Assembly (NCBI RefSeq): GCF_015865035.1
Contig: NZ_JADZGI010000003.1
Location: forward strand, 62,001 to 126,000
Direction of reading: 5' to 3'
DNA length: 64,000 nucleotides
Source: Novosphingobium aureum
Lineage (GTDB): Bacteria; Pseudomonadota; Alphaproteobacteria; Sphingomonadales; Sphingomonadaceae
Positions 1 to 8,960 of the stretch are shown piece after piece (the stretch's first letter is position 1; each line of letters opens with the position of its first letter). Made by a program: the position numbers and the translations under genes. The notes under the pieces were generated by a model. It ran no database searches. It worked only from the letters and a program-made list of their open reading frames with translations, and was not told where the DNA came from.

Positions 1-2
1 TC

Positions 3-1052
3 GAGGAACTGGTGCTGGGCGAGAGCACCGGCACCGTCGGCGCGATCGAGGTCAGCAACTATGGCCGCCGCTACCGCATCGCCGCGCGCTTGGGCGTGGT
101 GCTGGCGGCGGGCGGCTTCGAGTGGAACCAGCAGCTGCGCGAGCGCTTCTACCCGGTCCCCGGCCTGACCCGCCATTCCTCCACGCCCGAGGATGCCAAT
201 CGCGGCGAGGCGCTGCTCGCGGGTGAGCGGATCGGGGCGAGCACCGAACATACCGGCGAGGGCTGGTGGATACCCACGATGCAGTTGCCGATGCCCGGTT
301 CTGCCAACTTCCACGAAATCCACCAGGCGGCCTTCGACGTCGGGCGTCCGCACAGCCTTTGCGTCAACCGCAAGGGCGTGCGCTTCGTCAACGAGGCCAC
401 GGGCTACGACCGTTTCGGGCAGGCGATGGTCGCGGACGAGCTGGCGAGCGGGGCGAACTGCCCGTGCTGGCTCATCTTCGACGCGCAGTTCCGCGCCAAG
501 TTCAGCGCGGGCGGGCTCATGCCCGACATCCTCATGTCCGATGCCAAGGTGCCGGGTGACTGGTGGGATCACTATGTCTTCCGCGCCGAGAGCGTCGCCG
601 CGCTTGCGGCGAAGATCCACGTTCCCGCCGATGCCCTGTCCGCAAGCGTGGCGCGCATGAACGCCTTTGCACGCAGCGGCATCGACGAGGAGTTCGCACG
701 CGGCGCCAATGCCTACGACCAGATGTTCGGCGATCCCTCGGTCACGCCCAACCCCTGTCTCGGCACGATCGAGAAGGGGCCGTTCTACGCGGTGCCGATC
801 AATAACGGCGATCTCGGCACCAAGGGGGGCCTGCGCTGTGACGCGCGGGCGCGCGTGCTCGACGCAGATGGGCAGCCCATCGCCGGGCTCTACGCCGCGG
901 GCAACTGCGCGGCCTCGCCCTTCGGCAACTCCTACCCCGGCGCGGGCGCGACCATCGGCCCGGCGCTGACCTTCGGTTACGTCGCGGCGAGCGACATCAT
1001 CGCGCGTGCCGGCAATGCGGGCGGGCGCGTGGCACAGGAGATCGAGGCATGA
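3..1052 (+). CDS. FAD-dependent 3-ketosteroid dehydrogenase-like flavoprotein (5' truncated)
   Basis: This is the C-terminal 349 residues of a fumarate reductase/3-ketosteroid 1-dehydrogenase-type flavoprotein; the start and the N-terminal FAD-binding Rossmann motif lie outside the window. The frame is open from base 3. The end carries the family signature GLYAAGNCAASPFGNSYPGAG followed by a TIGPALTFGYVAA-type FAD/active-site helix, typical of KstD-like enzymes. Such enzymes introduce a double bond next to a ketone with FAD as acceptor. The stop overlaps the start of the next SDR gene (ATGA), so the two are co-transcribed. The substrate cannot be fixed from sequence; a steroid, terpenoid or other cyclic ketone is plausible. 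Confidence 0.85.
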   Translation, partial: EELVLGESTGTVGAIEVSNYGRRYRIAARLGVVLAAGGFEWNQQLRERFYPVPGLTRHSSTPEDANRGEALLAGERIGASTEHTGEGWWIPTMQLPMPGSANFHEIHQAAFDVGRPHSLCVNRKGVRFVNEATGYDRFGQAMVADELASGANCPCWLIFDAQFRAKFSAGGLMPDILMSDAKVPGDWWDHYVFRAESVAALAAKIHVPADALSASVARMNAFARSGIDEEFARGANAYDQMFGDPSVTPNPCLGTIEKGPFYAVPINNGDLGTKGGLRCDARARVLDADGQPIAGLYAAGNCAASPFGNSYPGAGATIGPALTFGYVAASDIIARAGNAGGRVAQEIEA

Positions 1053-1828
1053 GCAATCCCGCAGGCATCGCGCGCGTCGCCATCGTCACCGGCGCTGCCG
1101 GGGGCATCGGCGAGGCGATCACCCGCCGCCTCGGCGAGGAGGGCGTCGCGGTGCTCGGCGTCGGGCGTACCGAGAGCGCGCTGGCGGCCCTGAAGGACCG
1201 GCTCGGCGATACGATGGCCTTCGACTACTGCGTTGCCGACCTGCGCGACGAAGCCGCGCCCGCAGGCATGGTGGCGCAGGCCTTGTCCGCGTTCGGGCGG
1301 CTCGACGTGGTCGTCAACAATGCCGGCTCGTTCAACTTCGGACCCGTGGACCAGACCACCGACGACATGCTCGACGAAGTGCTCGACATCTCGCTGCGCG
1401 CACCGTTTCGCCTGTGCCGCGAGGCGCTGGGCGCGATGGGGGAGGGTGGGGCCTTCGTCTTCATCGGCTCGACCTGGGGGCTTTACGGAACGCCGGGCGG
1501 CGGCGCCTACAGCACGGTCAAAGCCGGGCAGATCGGGCTGATGCAGACCATGGCCGCCGAATACGGCCCGCGCGGCATCCGCAGCAACTACGTGGCGCCG
1601 ACCGTGGTCAGGACCGGCATGACCGCCGCCTTCTGGGACGAGCCTTTCTTCCGGCGCACCAACCACGAACTCACGCCCCTGAAGCGCGACTGCACCGCCG
1701 ACGACATCGCCGAGATGGTCGCCTTCCTGTGCAGCGAACGCGCCGGCTTCGTCAACGGCCAGACCATCGCCGTCGACGGCGGCATCTCGACCACCCGCTA
1801 CCTCGCACCCGAGGCGCTGGGGCGGTAG
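1049..1828 (+). CDS. SDR family NAD(P)-dependent oxidoreductase
   Basis: A classical short-chain dehydrogenase of 259 residues. The cofactor motif TGAAGGIG is near the N-terminus, NNAG follows at about residue 90, and the catalytic Ser and YxxxK (AYSTVKAG) lie at about residues 140-160. The C-terminus has the usual VNGQTIAVDGG segment. It would oxidise or reduce a hydroxyl/ketone group with NAD(P). The ATG lies inside the stop of the upstream flavoprotein gene, which argues for translational coupling and action on the same cyclic substrate. The exact substrate is unknown. Confidence 0.9.
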   Translation: MSNPAGIARVAIVTGAAGGIGEAITRRLGEEGVAVLGVGRTESALAALKDRLGDTMAFDYCVADLRDEAAPAGMVAQALSAFGRLDVVVNNAGSFNFGPVDQTTDDMLDEVLDISLRAPFRLCREALGAMGEGGAFVFIGSTWGLYGTPGGGAYSTVKAGQIGLMQTMAAEYGPRGIRSNYVAPTVVRTGMTAAFWDEPFFRRTNHELTPLKRDCTADDIAEMVAFLCSERAGFVNGQTIAVDGGISTTRYLAPEALGR

Positions 1829-2263
1829 GCGCAAGGGGGCGGGGGTGCTTGGGGTGTGAGGTGACTGTGGGCCGTTTGATGCCGTGATTTCCAAACAGCC
1901 AGGAGAAAGCACCACCCAACCCGCTCAGGCTGAGTTGGGCCGGAAGGCGACAGTCCGGTTTGGGCCGGGCTGCGGGGATAGCTGACGCTCACGGCAGGCA
2001 GCTCGCGACCAGCTCAAGTCGTTCCGGTAAGGCCATAGGTCTGTCACCTTGTGACACAAGCAGACGCTAACCTGAGCATTTCCACGCATGTCCCCATTTC
2101 GTTTGACGATCGGCAACGCGGACATAGCGCTTGGCGCAGAAGTGCTTTGAAGGTTTCTGGCTGAGGTTATATGGGCGCCGGACTGGGTGCTTCAACGGCC
2201 ACGCGCGCAGCTTGCGCACCTGAAGGTTCGTGCAATGGTAAATCGTCGGAATTTTGGATCGCA
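1829..2263. other. 435-bp intergenic region with overlapping palindromes
   Basis: No convincing gene was found here; short open frames on both strands lack starts, family features and coding-like composition. The G+C is lower than in the flanking catabolic genes towards the rlmJ side. The string CCGCTCAGGCTGAG near 1920 resembles half of the REP-like element seen near 61.3-61.4 kb. Two overlapping perfect inverted repeats lie at 2042-2056 (TGTCAC-CTT-GTGACA) and 2048-2060 (CTTGTG-A-CACAAG). They could be a regulator site or part of a decayed repeat. Confidence 0.5.
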
Positions 2264-3094
2264 ATGAATTATCGGCATTCCTTTCATGCTGGAAACAGTG
2301 CTGATGTCGTGAAGCACAGTGTGTTGATCGCTCTTGTGCAGGCCCTGCAAATCAAACAAGCCCCCCTGACCTTGATCGATACCCATGCAGGCTGCGGGCT
2401 ATACGACCTTGGTGGCGCAGAGGCCCAGCGTACCGGAGAGGCAACGCAGGGTGTGCTCCGGGCGCTGGCCGACCCGAACCCCTTGCTTGACGAATACCGC
2501 GCTGCTGTGCAGGCAGTGAATGCCGGTCCCGAGCCGAAGTTCTACCCCGGTTCGCCGCGGGTCCTGGCCCAGCTTCTGCGCCCGCAGGATGTCCTGATCC
2601 TCAACGAAAAGCACCCTGAGGATGCGCAAGTCCTGCGCGCAGCAATGCGCGACACGCCTGCTGCCGTGCACCAGCGCGATGCCTACGAACTGTGGCTGGC
2701 GATGGTACCACCCCGAACACCTCGCGGCGTCGTGGTGGTTGACCCGCCGTATGAGCAGCAGGACGAGCGTGCCCGGATCACCGCCACACTCGCTGCGGCA
2801 CATCGCAAGTGGGCACATGGCGTGACGGTGATCTGGTTTCCGCTGAAGGGGCGCCCCGCGCACGCGCAATGGAAGCACAAGTTGCGCGGTCTCGGCATCC
2901 CGAAATTTCTGAGCGTCGAGCACTGGCTCTACGATGAAGATCAGCCCGGAATATACAACGGCGCTGGCCTGTTTATCGTCAATCCGCCCTACGCCTTCAC
3001 ACAGGCGTTGCCGCCTCTATTGGATGCCCTGCGCGCCGCACTGGCTCCCGAAGGACACGAGGGTGAGATCGCAAGCCAATGGTTGGGCGATTGA
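2264..3094 (+). CDS. rlmJ: 23S rRNA (adenine(2030)-N(6))-methyltransferase RlmJ
   Basis: A 276-residue protein starting MNYRHSFHAGNSADVVKH, the hallmark N-terminus of RlmJ (formerly YhiR). The SAM-binding DTHAGCGLYDL segment is near residue 40 and the catalytic N6-adenine methyltransferase motif DPPY is near residue 160. RlmJ methylates A2030 of 23S rRNA in the cytoplasm. The frame stays open upstream to 2171, but only the ATG at 2264 gives the family N-terminus. It is a housekeeping-type gene inside a catabolic region and its G+C is visibly lower than that of its neighbours, so it may mark an edge between blocks. Confidence 0.95.
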   Translation: MNYRHSFHAGNSADVVKHSVLIALVQALQIKQAPLTLIDTHAGCGLYDLGGAEAQRTGEATQGVLRALADPNPLLDEYRAAVQAVNAGPEPKFYPGSPRVLAQLLRPQDVLILNEKHPEDAQVLRAAMRDTPAAVHQRDAYELWLAMVPPRTPRGVVVVDPPYEQQDERARITATLAAAHRKWAHGVTVIWFPLKGRPAHAQWKHKLRGLGIPKFLSVEHWLYDEDQPGIYNGAGLFIVNPPYAFTQALPPLLDALRAALAPEGHEGEIASQWLGD

Positions 3095-3129
3095 AACAAC
3101 CCCTGGCGCGGTCGTGATTCAGCCGATGG

Positions 3130-3450
3130 CTAGTTGCCCTCGGCATCGACTTCGAAAACCATCGGCTTGCCCCGTGATTCCGGTTCCCAGCCAGCGCTCA
3201 GCGCTGCCCGAATGCCCCTGGCCACAACCGCGTCGCTGATCTGGAGCCGGCCTCGCGGCAAGCCTTTCATCAAGCGTTTTGGCGCGGGAAATTCCAGCAA
3301 GGCGCCGCGCTGGGTGTTCTTGCGCAGCAAGCTGACCGTCATGCCTCTCCAGCCTTCGAACTCGCTCCAGCGCGGCTCGCTGCGCAGTTCCCACTCATAT
3401 TGAACCCCGTCGACGTCGACGATACCCGAAAGCCTGTGCGTGTTGCTCAT
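3130..3450 (-). CDS. hypothetical protein (106 aa)
   Basis: A small basic protein beginning MSNTHRLSGIVDVDGVQYEWELRSEP. The ATG at 3450 is preceded by a G-rich stretch (GGCGGGGGC); a GTG nine codons upstream is the alternative start. The N-terminal half looks beta-rich (VDVDGVQYEWELRSEPRW) and the C-terminal half contains an ISDAVVARGIRAALSAGW helix. No signal peptide, membrane segment or catalytic motif is visible and I do not recognise the family. It converges on rlmJ with 35 bp between the stops and shares its slightly lower G+C. Confidence 0.6.
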   Translation of the reverse strand: MSNTHRLSGIVDVDGVQYEWELRSEPRWSEFEGWRGMTVSLLRKNTQRGALLEFPAPKRLMKGLPRGRLQISDAVVARGIRAALSAGWEPESRGKPMVFEVDAEGN

Positions 3451-3564
3451 GCCCCCGCCTAGCAGGTCTAGGATCACATACCACCGTACAGATGAGATGA
3501 TGTCCGCGTTGTCCAGGATCTGCCGTTCCGGAGAGGCTCGGCGATTGGCAGACTCGTCCCAGTC

Positions 3565-4770
3565 TCACCCGATCGCGCCGTTTTCGCGCAGGCGCTCGAA
3601 GTCGGCTTGGTCCATGCCCAGCAATTCGCGGTAGACGTAGTCGTCGTGCTCGCCGAGCAGGGGCGCGCCGCGGGTGAGTTCGGCTTCGTCGGGCTCGATG
3701 CGCCAGGAGGGGCCGATGACCGGGCGCATGTCGCCGTTGCCGCAGGTGACCATGCGGTAGGTGCCGTCCGACCAGAAGCGGTCCTCGGCCATGAGGTCGA
3801 GCGTTGAATTGGCGCGCGCGGCGCACAGGCCTGCGGCGCGCAGGGTCTCGGCAAGGGTGGCCGCATCGTGGGCCGCACTGGCGCGCGCGATGGCGGTGTC
3901 GAGTTCGCTGCGGTTGGCAAGGCGCGCGGCATGCGTCGCGAAGCGCGGATCGGCGGACAGATCGCCGCCGAGCGTGCGTGCGAGAGCCTGCCACTGGGCA
4001 TCGCCCTCGCAGGCAATCGCGATCCATCCGCACTCGCTTGCCGGGTAGAAGCCGTGGGGGGCGAGCTCGGCATGGGCATTGCCGGCGTGGCGGGGCATCT
4101 CGCCGGTCAGGCCGCAGGCAAAGAGACTGTCGCCGACGAGGCCCGAGATCGCCTCGACCGCCGAGAGATCGACCTGTTGTCCCTCGCCGGTCGCCTCGCG
4201 GTGGTGCAGCGCGGCGATCGCGCCGAGCGCGGCGGCGGCGCCCGCGGTGGTGTCGCCGTAGCGGATGTTCATGCCGCGCGGCACCGCGCCCTCGTGGCCG
4301 ACCAGTCCGGTCAGCCCGCCGATGGCGGCGAAGCTGGGAGCATAGCCGGTCTGGTAGCCGAGCGGCCCCTCGCATCCGTACATCTTGATCGAGACGTGGA
4401 TCACGTCGGGCCGGATCGCCTGCATTTCGGCGAAGGAAAGCCCGAGCTTGTCGAGCGCACCCGGGCGCAGGTTGTCGAGCACCACGTCGCTGACCGCGAT
4501 CATGCGGCGCAGCTGCGCGATCCCGTCGGCGCTCTTGAGGTTGACGCGCACGCTCAGCGCCTCGGTGTTCTGGCTGAGGAAATAGGGGGCGTGCTCGATG
4601 TCGACGCCGCCATAGGCGCGCATCTCGTCGAGCGCGGTCATGCTCTCGACCTTGATCACCTCGGCGCCGAGCTGGGCGAGCAGCTTGGCGGCGTAGGGCC
4701 CGGCCCAGACCTTGGCGATTGCGAGCACGCGGATGCCGGCAAGCGGTCCGCCCCGGTTGCGCGCGCTCAT
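3565..4770 (-). CDS. CaiB/BaiF family (class III) CoA-transferase
   Basis: A 401-residue class III CoA-transferase. The N-terminus GIRVLAIAKVWAGPYAAKLL and GAEVIKVE (residues 12-43) is the family Rossmann start. Asp173 in RYGDTTAG sits where the catalytic aspartate that forms the acyl anhydride is expected. The enzyme would move CoA between an acyl-CoA donor and a free acid, activating a degradation intermediate. The ATG at 4770 overlaps the stop of a second CaiB/BaiF gene, so the two could be subunits of one hetero-oligomer, as in the benzylsuccinate CoA-transferase BbsEF. It is the last gene of a four-gene minus-strand operon. Confidence 0.9.
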   Translation of the reverse strand: MSARNRGGPLAGIRVLAIAKVWAGPYAAKLLAQLGAEVIKVESMTALDEMRAYGGVDIEHAPYFLSQNTEALSVRVNLKSADGIAQLRRMIAVSDVVLDNLRPGALDKLGLSFAEMQAIRPDVIHVSIKMYGCEGPLGYQTGYAPSFAAIGGLTGLVGHEGAVPRGMNIRYGDTTAGAAAALGAIAALHHREATGEGQQVDLSAVEAISGLVGDSLFACGLTGEMPRHAGNAHAELAPHGFYPASECGWIAIACEGDAQWQALARTLGGDLSADPRFATHAARLANRSELDTAIARASAAHDAATLAETLRAAGLCAARANSTLDLMAEDRFWSDGTYRMVTCGNGDMRPVIGPSWRIEPDEAELTRGAPLLGEHDDYVYRELLGMDQADFERLRENGAIG

Positions 4771-5945
4771 GGTGTGACCTCGGGCATGACCCCGGGGATG
4801 ATCTCGCCGCGGTCGGCATCGGGTGCGGGGGCAGCGCGCGAAAGGCGCACCGGCGAGGCGGTCATGCGATAGGGCACGCCGGGGTAGAGCTGCGTGCCCA
4901 GCGTGGGGTCGGTCAGCGACTGGAAGTAGCCGCGATGACGGTACTGCGCGTTCTCGAACAAGTCCCTGGCGGTATTGACCGGCACCAGCGGCACACCGAG
5001 TTTCTGCGCCTGCTCGCTGACCGGATTGCGCTGTTGCCCCGCAATCCACGCGCGAAAGGCTTCGCGAAAGCGGGCGACGCGCTCGGGCGTGCAGTGGAAT
5101 TCGAGCCAGTCATCGGGGAATTCGGCGCACCAGGCAGGCTCGTCCATCAGCGAGCGCAGACCCGCCCAGTGCGCGCGGGTCATCATGACGAGGTGCACGT
5201 GCCCGTCGGCGCAGGCGAAGACGTCGCCCGGCCCGCCCATGTCGTAGCGGCGGCGCGAGTGGCCCGGTTCGTCGTCGCCTGCGAGCACGCGGCCCATGAC
5301 CACGTCGGCGCGGCTGAGCTGGACGGCGACTTCGGAAATGGCGATGGACTGGCCTGCGCTTGCGGGATCGGCACAGCGGCGCTTGCGCAGCAGGGCTGCG
5401 GCAGTGGCGATGGCGGCATCGAGCCCGGTGTCGTAATCGGGCATGAAGCGTCCCGCGCCCATCAGCGGCGGGTCCTGCGGGCGGCTCTCGCTCGGCGTGT
5501 GCCATGCCCAGCCGCCAGTTGCGGCGATGGCGATGGGCTTGGCATGCGCCCACTCGGGTGGAGTATCGGCGCCGAGCGGCGCGATATGGCAATGGACGAG
5601 GCCGGGATGGGCCCCGCGCAATGTCTCAGGGTCAAGGCCCAGCGCTGCCGCACCGGCAGTGTCGCGATCGTCGATCAGGGCATCGGCGCGCGCCAGCAGG
5701 GCCTGGAGCGCGCTGCGTCCGGCATCGCTGGCGAGATCGAGCACGACCGACTTCTTGCCGGTGTTGCAATAGGCAAAGAGCGTGCTCTCGCCCGCGACGT
5801 GGGGGCCGAAGCGGCGGGTGGGCGATCCGCCCGGTCGCTCCACCTTGATCACCTGCGCGCCGAAATCGGCGAGCAGTCGCCCGGTCCATTCGCCGCAGAC
5901 CCGCTCGGCGGTCTCGATAACGGTGAGGCCCGAAAGTGCCGTCAT
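4767..5945 (-). CDS. CaiB/BaiF family (class III) CoA-transferase, second paralog
   Basis: A 392-residue class III CoA-transferase beginning MTALSGLTVIETAERVCGEW. It has the ADFGAQVIKVERPGG loop (residues 26-40), the Asn-Thr-Gly-Lys-Lys-Ser segment near residue 62, and Asp172 in DYDTGLDAA as the probable catalytic aspartate. It is only distantly similar to the adjacent CoA-transferase, so this is not a recent duplication. The genes overlap by four bases (ATGA) and probably make a two-component enzyme that activates an acid produced by the Rieske oxygenase/amidohydrolase branch encoded just upstream. Confidence 0.9.
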   Translation of the reverse strand: MTALSGLTVIETAERVCGEWTGRLLADFGAQVIKVERPGGSPTRRFGPHVAGESTLFAYCNTGKKSVVLDLASDAGRSALQALLARADALIDDRDTAGAAALGLDPETLRGAHPGLVHCHIAPLGADTPPEWAHAKPIAIAATGGWAWHTPSESRPQDPPLMGAGRFMPDYDTGLDAAIATAAALLRKRRCADPASAGQSIAISEVAVQLSRADVVMGRVLAGDDEPGHSRRRYDMGGPGDVFACADGHVHLVMMTRAHWAGLRSLMDEPAWCAEFPDDWLEFHCTPERVARFREAFRAWIAGQQRNPVSEQAQKLGVPLVPVNTARDLFENAQYRHRGYFQSLTDPTLGTQLYPGVPYRMTASPVRLSRAAPAPDADRGEIIPGVMPEVTP

Positions 5946-5993
5946 CGCGCATGTCCCTGCATCATGTCTCCTGTCCCGGCCACCTTGCGCCCG

Positions 5994-7418
5994 TCAGCGC
6001 TGCAGGTCTTCCAGCTTCGCGGAGAAGGGCGCGCCCGCCATGTAGCTGTCGACCGTCATCTCGAAGTGGCGGATGCGGATCTCCTGGTAGTTGGCAAGGG
6101 TGATGCCCGACTTGGCGCTGGCCTCGAGCCCTTCCTGCTGGGCGAAGAGATTGTCGGTGTCCTGGTCGAGGATGCGTCCGAAGCCCGGGTCCATGCCCTC
6201 GGCCTCGGCGAAGGACTGGCGGTCCTCGAGCACCTGCACCGGCGCGGTCTCGAAACTGCCGCTGCGCGGCTTGGGGCGCATGAACATGACTTCGTAGATG
6301 GTGCGGCGATGGTCGCGCGCATCGGGGCGGAAGCGATAGATCATCGGCAGCGAGATGCCCGGGAAGAGGAACAGGTTGGGGAAGAAGGTATAGCTGTAGG
6401 TGTCGAGCAGCTCGGTGTCCGAGACATGGCTGAGGTCGGTGTCGCTCGCTCTTTCGAACATGGCGCGGAACATGTCGGCCATGACCTGCCGCGCGCGCTC
6501 GCCCTCCTTGAGTTCGGGGCGCGAGCCGCCCAGTGCGGAACTGTCACCCAGCGTGAAGTTCTCGATGATGTCGGCTTCGGAATAGCGGTCGCGCAGCTTG
6601 GGGCTGACCACGCCGAGCGTCGAGATGAAGCGGTCGACGTGCGCGTCGTAGACATCGTACTGCGAGTTCACGTCGCCGTTCGCCGGGGCCACCTGCGGAT
6701 GCGTGTCGCCCACGTGGTAGGCCTCCATGAAAGCCTCCATCGTCAGCTTCCAGTTGGCCGGGTAGCTCTTCTGGACGTGCAGGTAGATGTAGCGGTCTTC
6801 CAGCTTCCATGCCTTGAGGTGCGAGAGCGCGGTCTCGCCGAGGTAGTCGGCAAGCGAGGGCGCTTGCGGGTCCATGTTGACCCACACGAAGCCGCCGAGC
6901 CGCTCGACCCGCGCCTGCGGCAGGCACATCTTGCGATCGTCGAGGTGCGCGAAGTCCCAGTTCTCCGGAATCTCGGCGAGGCTGCCGTCGAGGTTCCAGC
7001 TCCAGCCGTGGAACGGGCACTTGATCGAGGGCGAGTAGCCTTCGGAGGCCGAGGGCTTGAGCTTGGTACCGCGATGCAGGCAGGCGTTGTAGTGCGCCTT
7101 GATCTCGTCCTCGTCGCTGCGCACGACGATGAAGCTGTAGGGGCCGATGTCGTAGACGTAGTAGTCGCCGATTTCGGGAATGTGGTCCTCGCGGCAGGCC
7201 ATCTGCCAGGTGCGCGGCCAGAGCCGGTCGAACTCGCCCTTCGCGAAGTCGGCGCTGGTGTAGCGCTCCTTCGAGACGTCCTCGCTGCCGAGATAGCGGT
7301 AGCTCTCGTCGCGCGCCCATGCGGGCGCTGCATTGCGGTCGCGCGCGATGATTTCCTGCGTGCTCTCGGCGGGATGGCGCGCCGCGCCCGGTTCCAGCTT
7401 GCCTGTCTCGACGTTCAT
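5994..7418 (-). CDS. Rieske non-heme iron oxygenase, large (alpha) subunit
   Basis: A 474-residue ring-hydroxylating-oxygenase alpha subunit. The Rieske [2Fe-2S] ligands are Cys113, His115, Cys134 and His137 (CLHRG ... CPFHGW). The mononuclear iron site contains His235 and His240 in the MEAYHVGDTHPQ motif; the third ligand (Asp) should lie near the C-terminal DQDTDN. The enzyme inserts oxygen into an aromatic, steroidal or similar ring and needs an electron-transfer partner. No beta subunit or reductase is adjacent, but a [2Fe-2S] ferredoxin is encoded divergently at 8961. It sits between the amidohydrolase and the CoA-transferases in one operon. Confidence 0.92.
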   Translation of the reverse strand: MNVETGKLEPGAARHPAESTQEIIARDRNAAPAWARDESYRYLGSEDVSKERYTSADFAKGEFDRLWPRTWQMACREDHIPEIGDYYVYDIGPYSFIVVRSDEDEIKAHYNACLHRGTKLKPSASEGYSPSIKCPFHGWSWNLDGSLAEIPENWDFAHLDDRKMCLPQARVERLGGFVWVNMDPQAPSLADYLGETALSHLKAWKLEDRYIYLHVQKSYPANWKLTMEAFMEAYHVGDTHPQVAPANGDVNSQYDVYDAHVDRFISTLGVVSPKLRDRYSEADIIENFTLGDSSALGGSRPELKEGERARQVMADMFRAMFERASDTDLSHVSDTELLDTYSYTFFPNLFLFPGISLPMIYRFRPDARDHRRTIYEVMFMRPKPRSGSFETAPVQVLEDRQSFAEAEGMDPGFGRILDQDTDNLFAQQEGLEASAKSGITLANYQEIRIRHFEMTVDSYMAGAPFSAKLEDLQR

Positions 7419-7441
7419 GGCTGCCTCTCGTGTCGTTTGGT

Positions 7442-8743
7442 TCAGATGCCGGCAGGGGCCGGCTTGCGCGCGGCGCCGGTGCCGGCGAGGGTGTCGTCAG
7501 CGGAAGGGAGCGCGTCCTTGCAGACCGCCCCGTCCTTGATGACGAGCGCGATGTTGGCGGGTCCGGCGAGCACGCGCGGGTCCTCGAGCGGGTTGCCGTC
7601 GACGAGGATCAGGTCGGCGAGCTTGCCGGGTGCGAGCGTGCCGAGCGAGCCGTCGCCCATCATCGCGAGACCGCCGTTGGCCGTGGCGCAGACCAGCGCC
7701 TCTTCGGGCGAATAGCCGTAGTAGTCGATGAAGAACTCGATATCGCGCGCCTGCGTGCCCTGCGGGCTCCAGCCGAAACCGTAGTCGCCGCCGATGAGGT
7801 GGCGGATGCCGCGCTTGCGCAGCTCGGTATGGGTGCGGCAGCTGTTCTCGAGCAGCTCGGGGATGTTCATGTAGCCCCCGACTTCGGCCGAGAGCCCGTG
7901 GGCTGCGGCCTCGCCCGCCATGATCTGGTGGAACAGGCCGACGGTGGGGACGATGAACATGCGATCCTTCGCCTCCTCCATCATGTCGAACAGTTCCTCG
8001 TCGGCATATTCGCAGTGGAACAATGCATCGACGCCTGCGCGCAGGCAGTGCTTGGAACCCTCGATCGAGCGGGTATGCGCATTGATGCGCCGCCCGTAGG
8101 CATGCGCGGTTTCGACTGCGACGCGCACTTCCTCGAAGGTCATCGGCGTGGTGTGACCGGGCGTGCCGGGGTAGAAGGGGTCGCCCGAGACATCGAGCTT
8201 GATGTTGTCGACGCCCTCGCGGCAGTGCAGCCGCACCATGCGGCGCATCGCCTCGGCCCCGTCGACGATCGAGGAGGGCCCGATGCGCGGATCGTGCTCG
8301 CGCGCCTCGTCGCCGATGGAGCCGGTGACGCTGATCTCCAGACCACCGGCACGGATGCGCGGACCGGGCAGGCGCCCGGCGTTGACCTCGTCGCGGACCG
8401 CGACGGCAAGGCGCAGCTTGGCCTCGGAAGCGCCATAGGCGCTGGTGAAACCTGCCTCGATCAGGGCCTTCGCGCCGCGCGCGGCGGTGAAGACCTGTGC
8501 CTCGGGGCTGGGCTTGATGAGGTCCTCGGTGGCGGTGACGTTCTCGAACGAGAGATGGGCATGGCCCTCGACCATGCCGGGCATCGCGAAGCGGCCCGCC
8601 GCGTCGATGACGTGCTCGCCTGCTTGCGGCTCGAGCGCGCCTGTCGCGACGATCCGGTTACCCTCGATCGCGATATCGCCCGGGCGCGGTGCGCTGCCGG
8701 TACCGTCGAACACCAGGGCATTGGCGATGCGTGTGCGATTCAT
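7442..8743 (-). CDS. amidohydrolase family protein (imidazolonepropionase/prolidase-type)
   Basis: A 433-residue metal-dependent amidohydrolase. All expected metal ligands are visible: His61/His63 in EGHAHLS, the carboxylated lysine in DNIKLDVSGD, later histidines in NAHTRS and LFHCEYAD, and the catalytic Asp in LIGGDYGF. An N-terminal beta-sandwich strand (ALVFDGTG) and a C-terminal LAPGKLADLILVDGNPLEDP complete the fold. It would hydrolyse an amide, lactam or cyclic ester bond. The ATG at 8743 gives the family N-terminus; the frame is open about 110 codons further but that part has no homology features. It is the first gene of the minus operon. Confidence 0.9.
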   Translation of the reverse strand: MNRTRIANALVFDGTGSAPRPGDIAIEGNRIVATGALEPQAGEHVIDAAGRFAMPGMVEGHAHLSFENVTATEDLIKPSPEAQVFTAARGAKALIEAGFTSAYGASEAKLRLAVAVRDEVNAGRLPGPRIRAGGLEISVTGSIGDEAREHDPRIGPSSIVDGAEAMRRMVRLHCREGVDNIKLDVSGDPFYPGTPGHTTPMTFEEVRVAVETAHAYGRRINAHTRSIEGSKHCLRAGVDALFHCEYADEELFDMMEEAKDRMFIVPTVGLFHQIMAGEAAAHGLSAEVGGYMNIPELLENSCRTHTELRKRGIRHLIGGDYGFGWSPQGTQARDIEFFIDYYGYSPEEALVCATANGGLAMMGDGSLGTLAPGKLADLILVDGNPLEDPRVLAGPANIALVIKDGAVCKDALPSADDTLAGTGAARKPAPAGI

Positions 8744-8960
8744 CTGCAAACCTCTCGTGTGCAGGCCTTTTCGCGGCCTGTCCGCCAGTTTCATACGCCT
8801 GCGCGGACCGGGCCTGAATGACTGGAGGGGCAGCGGCGATGGTCCCAGCAAGCCGATCGCCGGGGCGCTCATGCCGCCACGGGCAAGCCAGGCCTCTTTA
8901 TCGGCAAGCGCGAATGGGCTTAGGGTCGGGGCAAGACAAGAACCGGGAGTGGACAGGCGC
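8744..8960. promoter_or_regulatory. divergent promoter region with small hairpin
   Basis: This 217-bp gap separates the divergent amidohydrolase and ferredoxin operons and must hold both promoters. It contains a perfect inverted repeat CAGGCC-ttttcgc-GGCCTG at 8762-8780, in the leader of the minus operon. No clear -35/-10 pair could be assigned to either direction. The hairpin might be an operator or leader structure; this is inference only. Confidence 0.4.

Noticed and set aside
3..1052. Assigning kstD as the name of the truncated flavoprotein
   Set aside because: Only the C-terminal part is present and the family has many substrates; naming would go beyond the evidence.
1925..2264. Two short minus-strand open frames upstream of rlmJ
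   Set aside because: No good start or ribosome site is present and the composition is not coding-like; treated as intergenic, possibly repeat-derived.
4719..7715. A 998-codon open frame on the plus strand
   Set aside because: It runs antisense to the CoA-transferase and Rieske genes, which carry full motif sets. Its own product is low-complexity and without domains, as expected of a shadow frame in GC-rich DNA.
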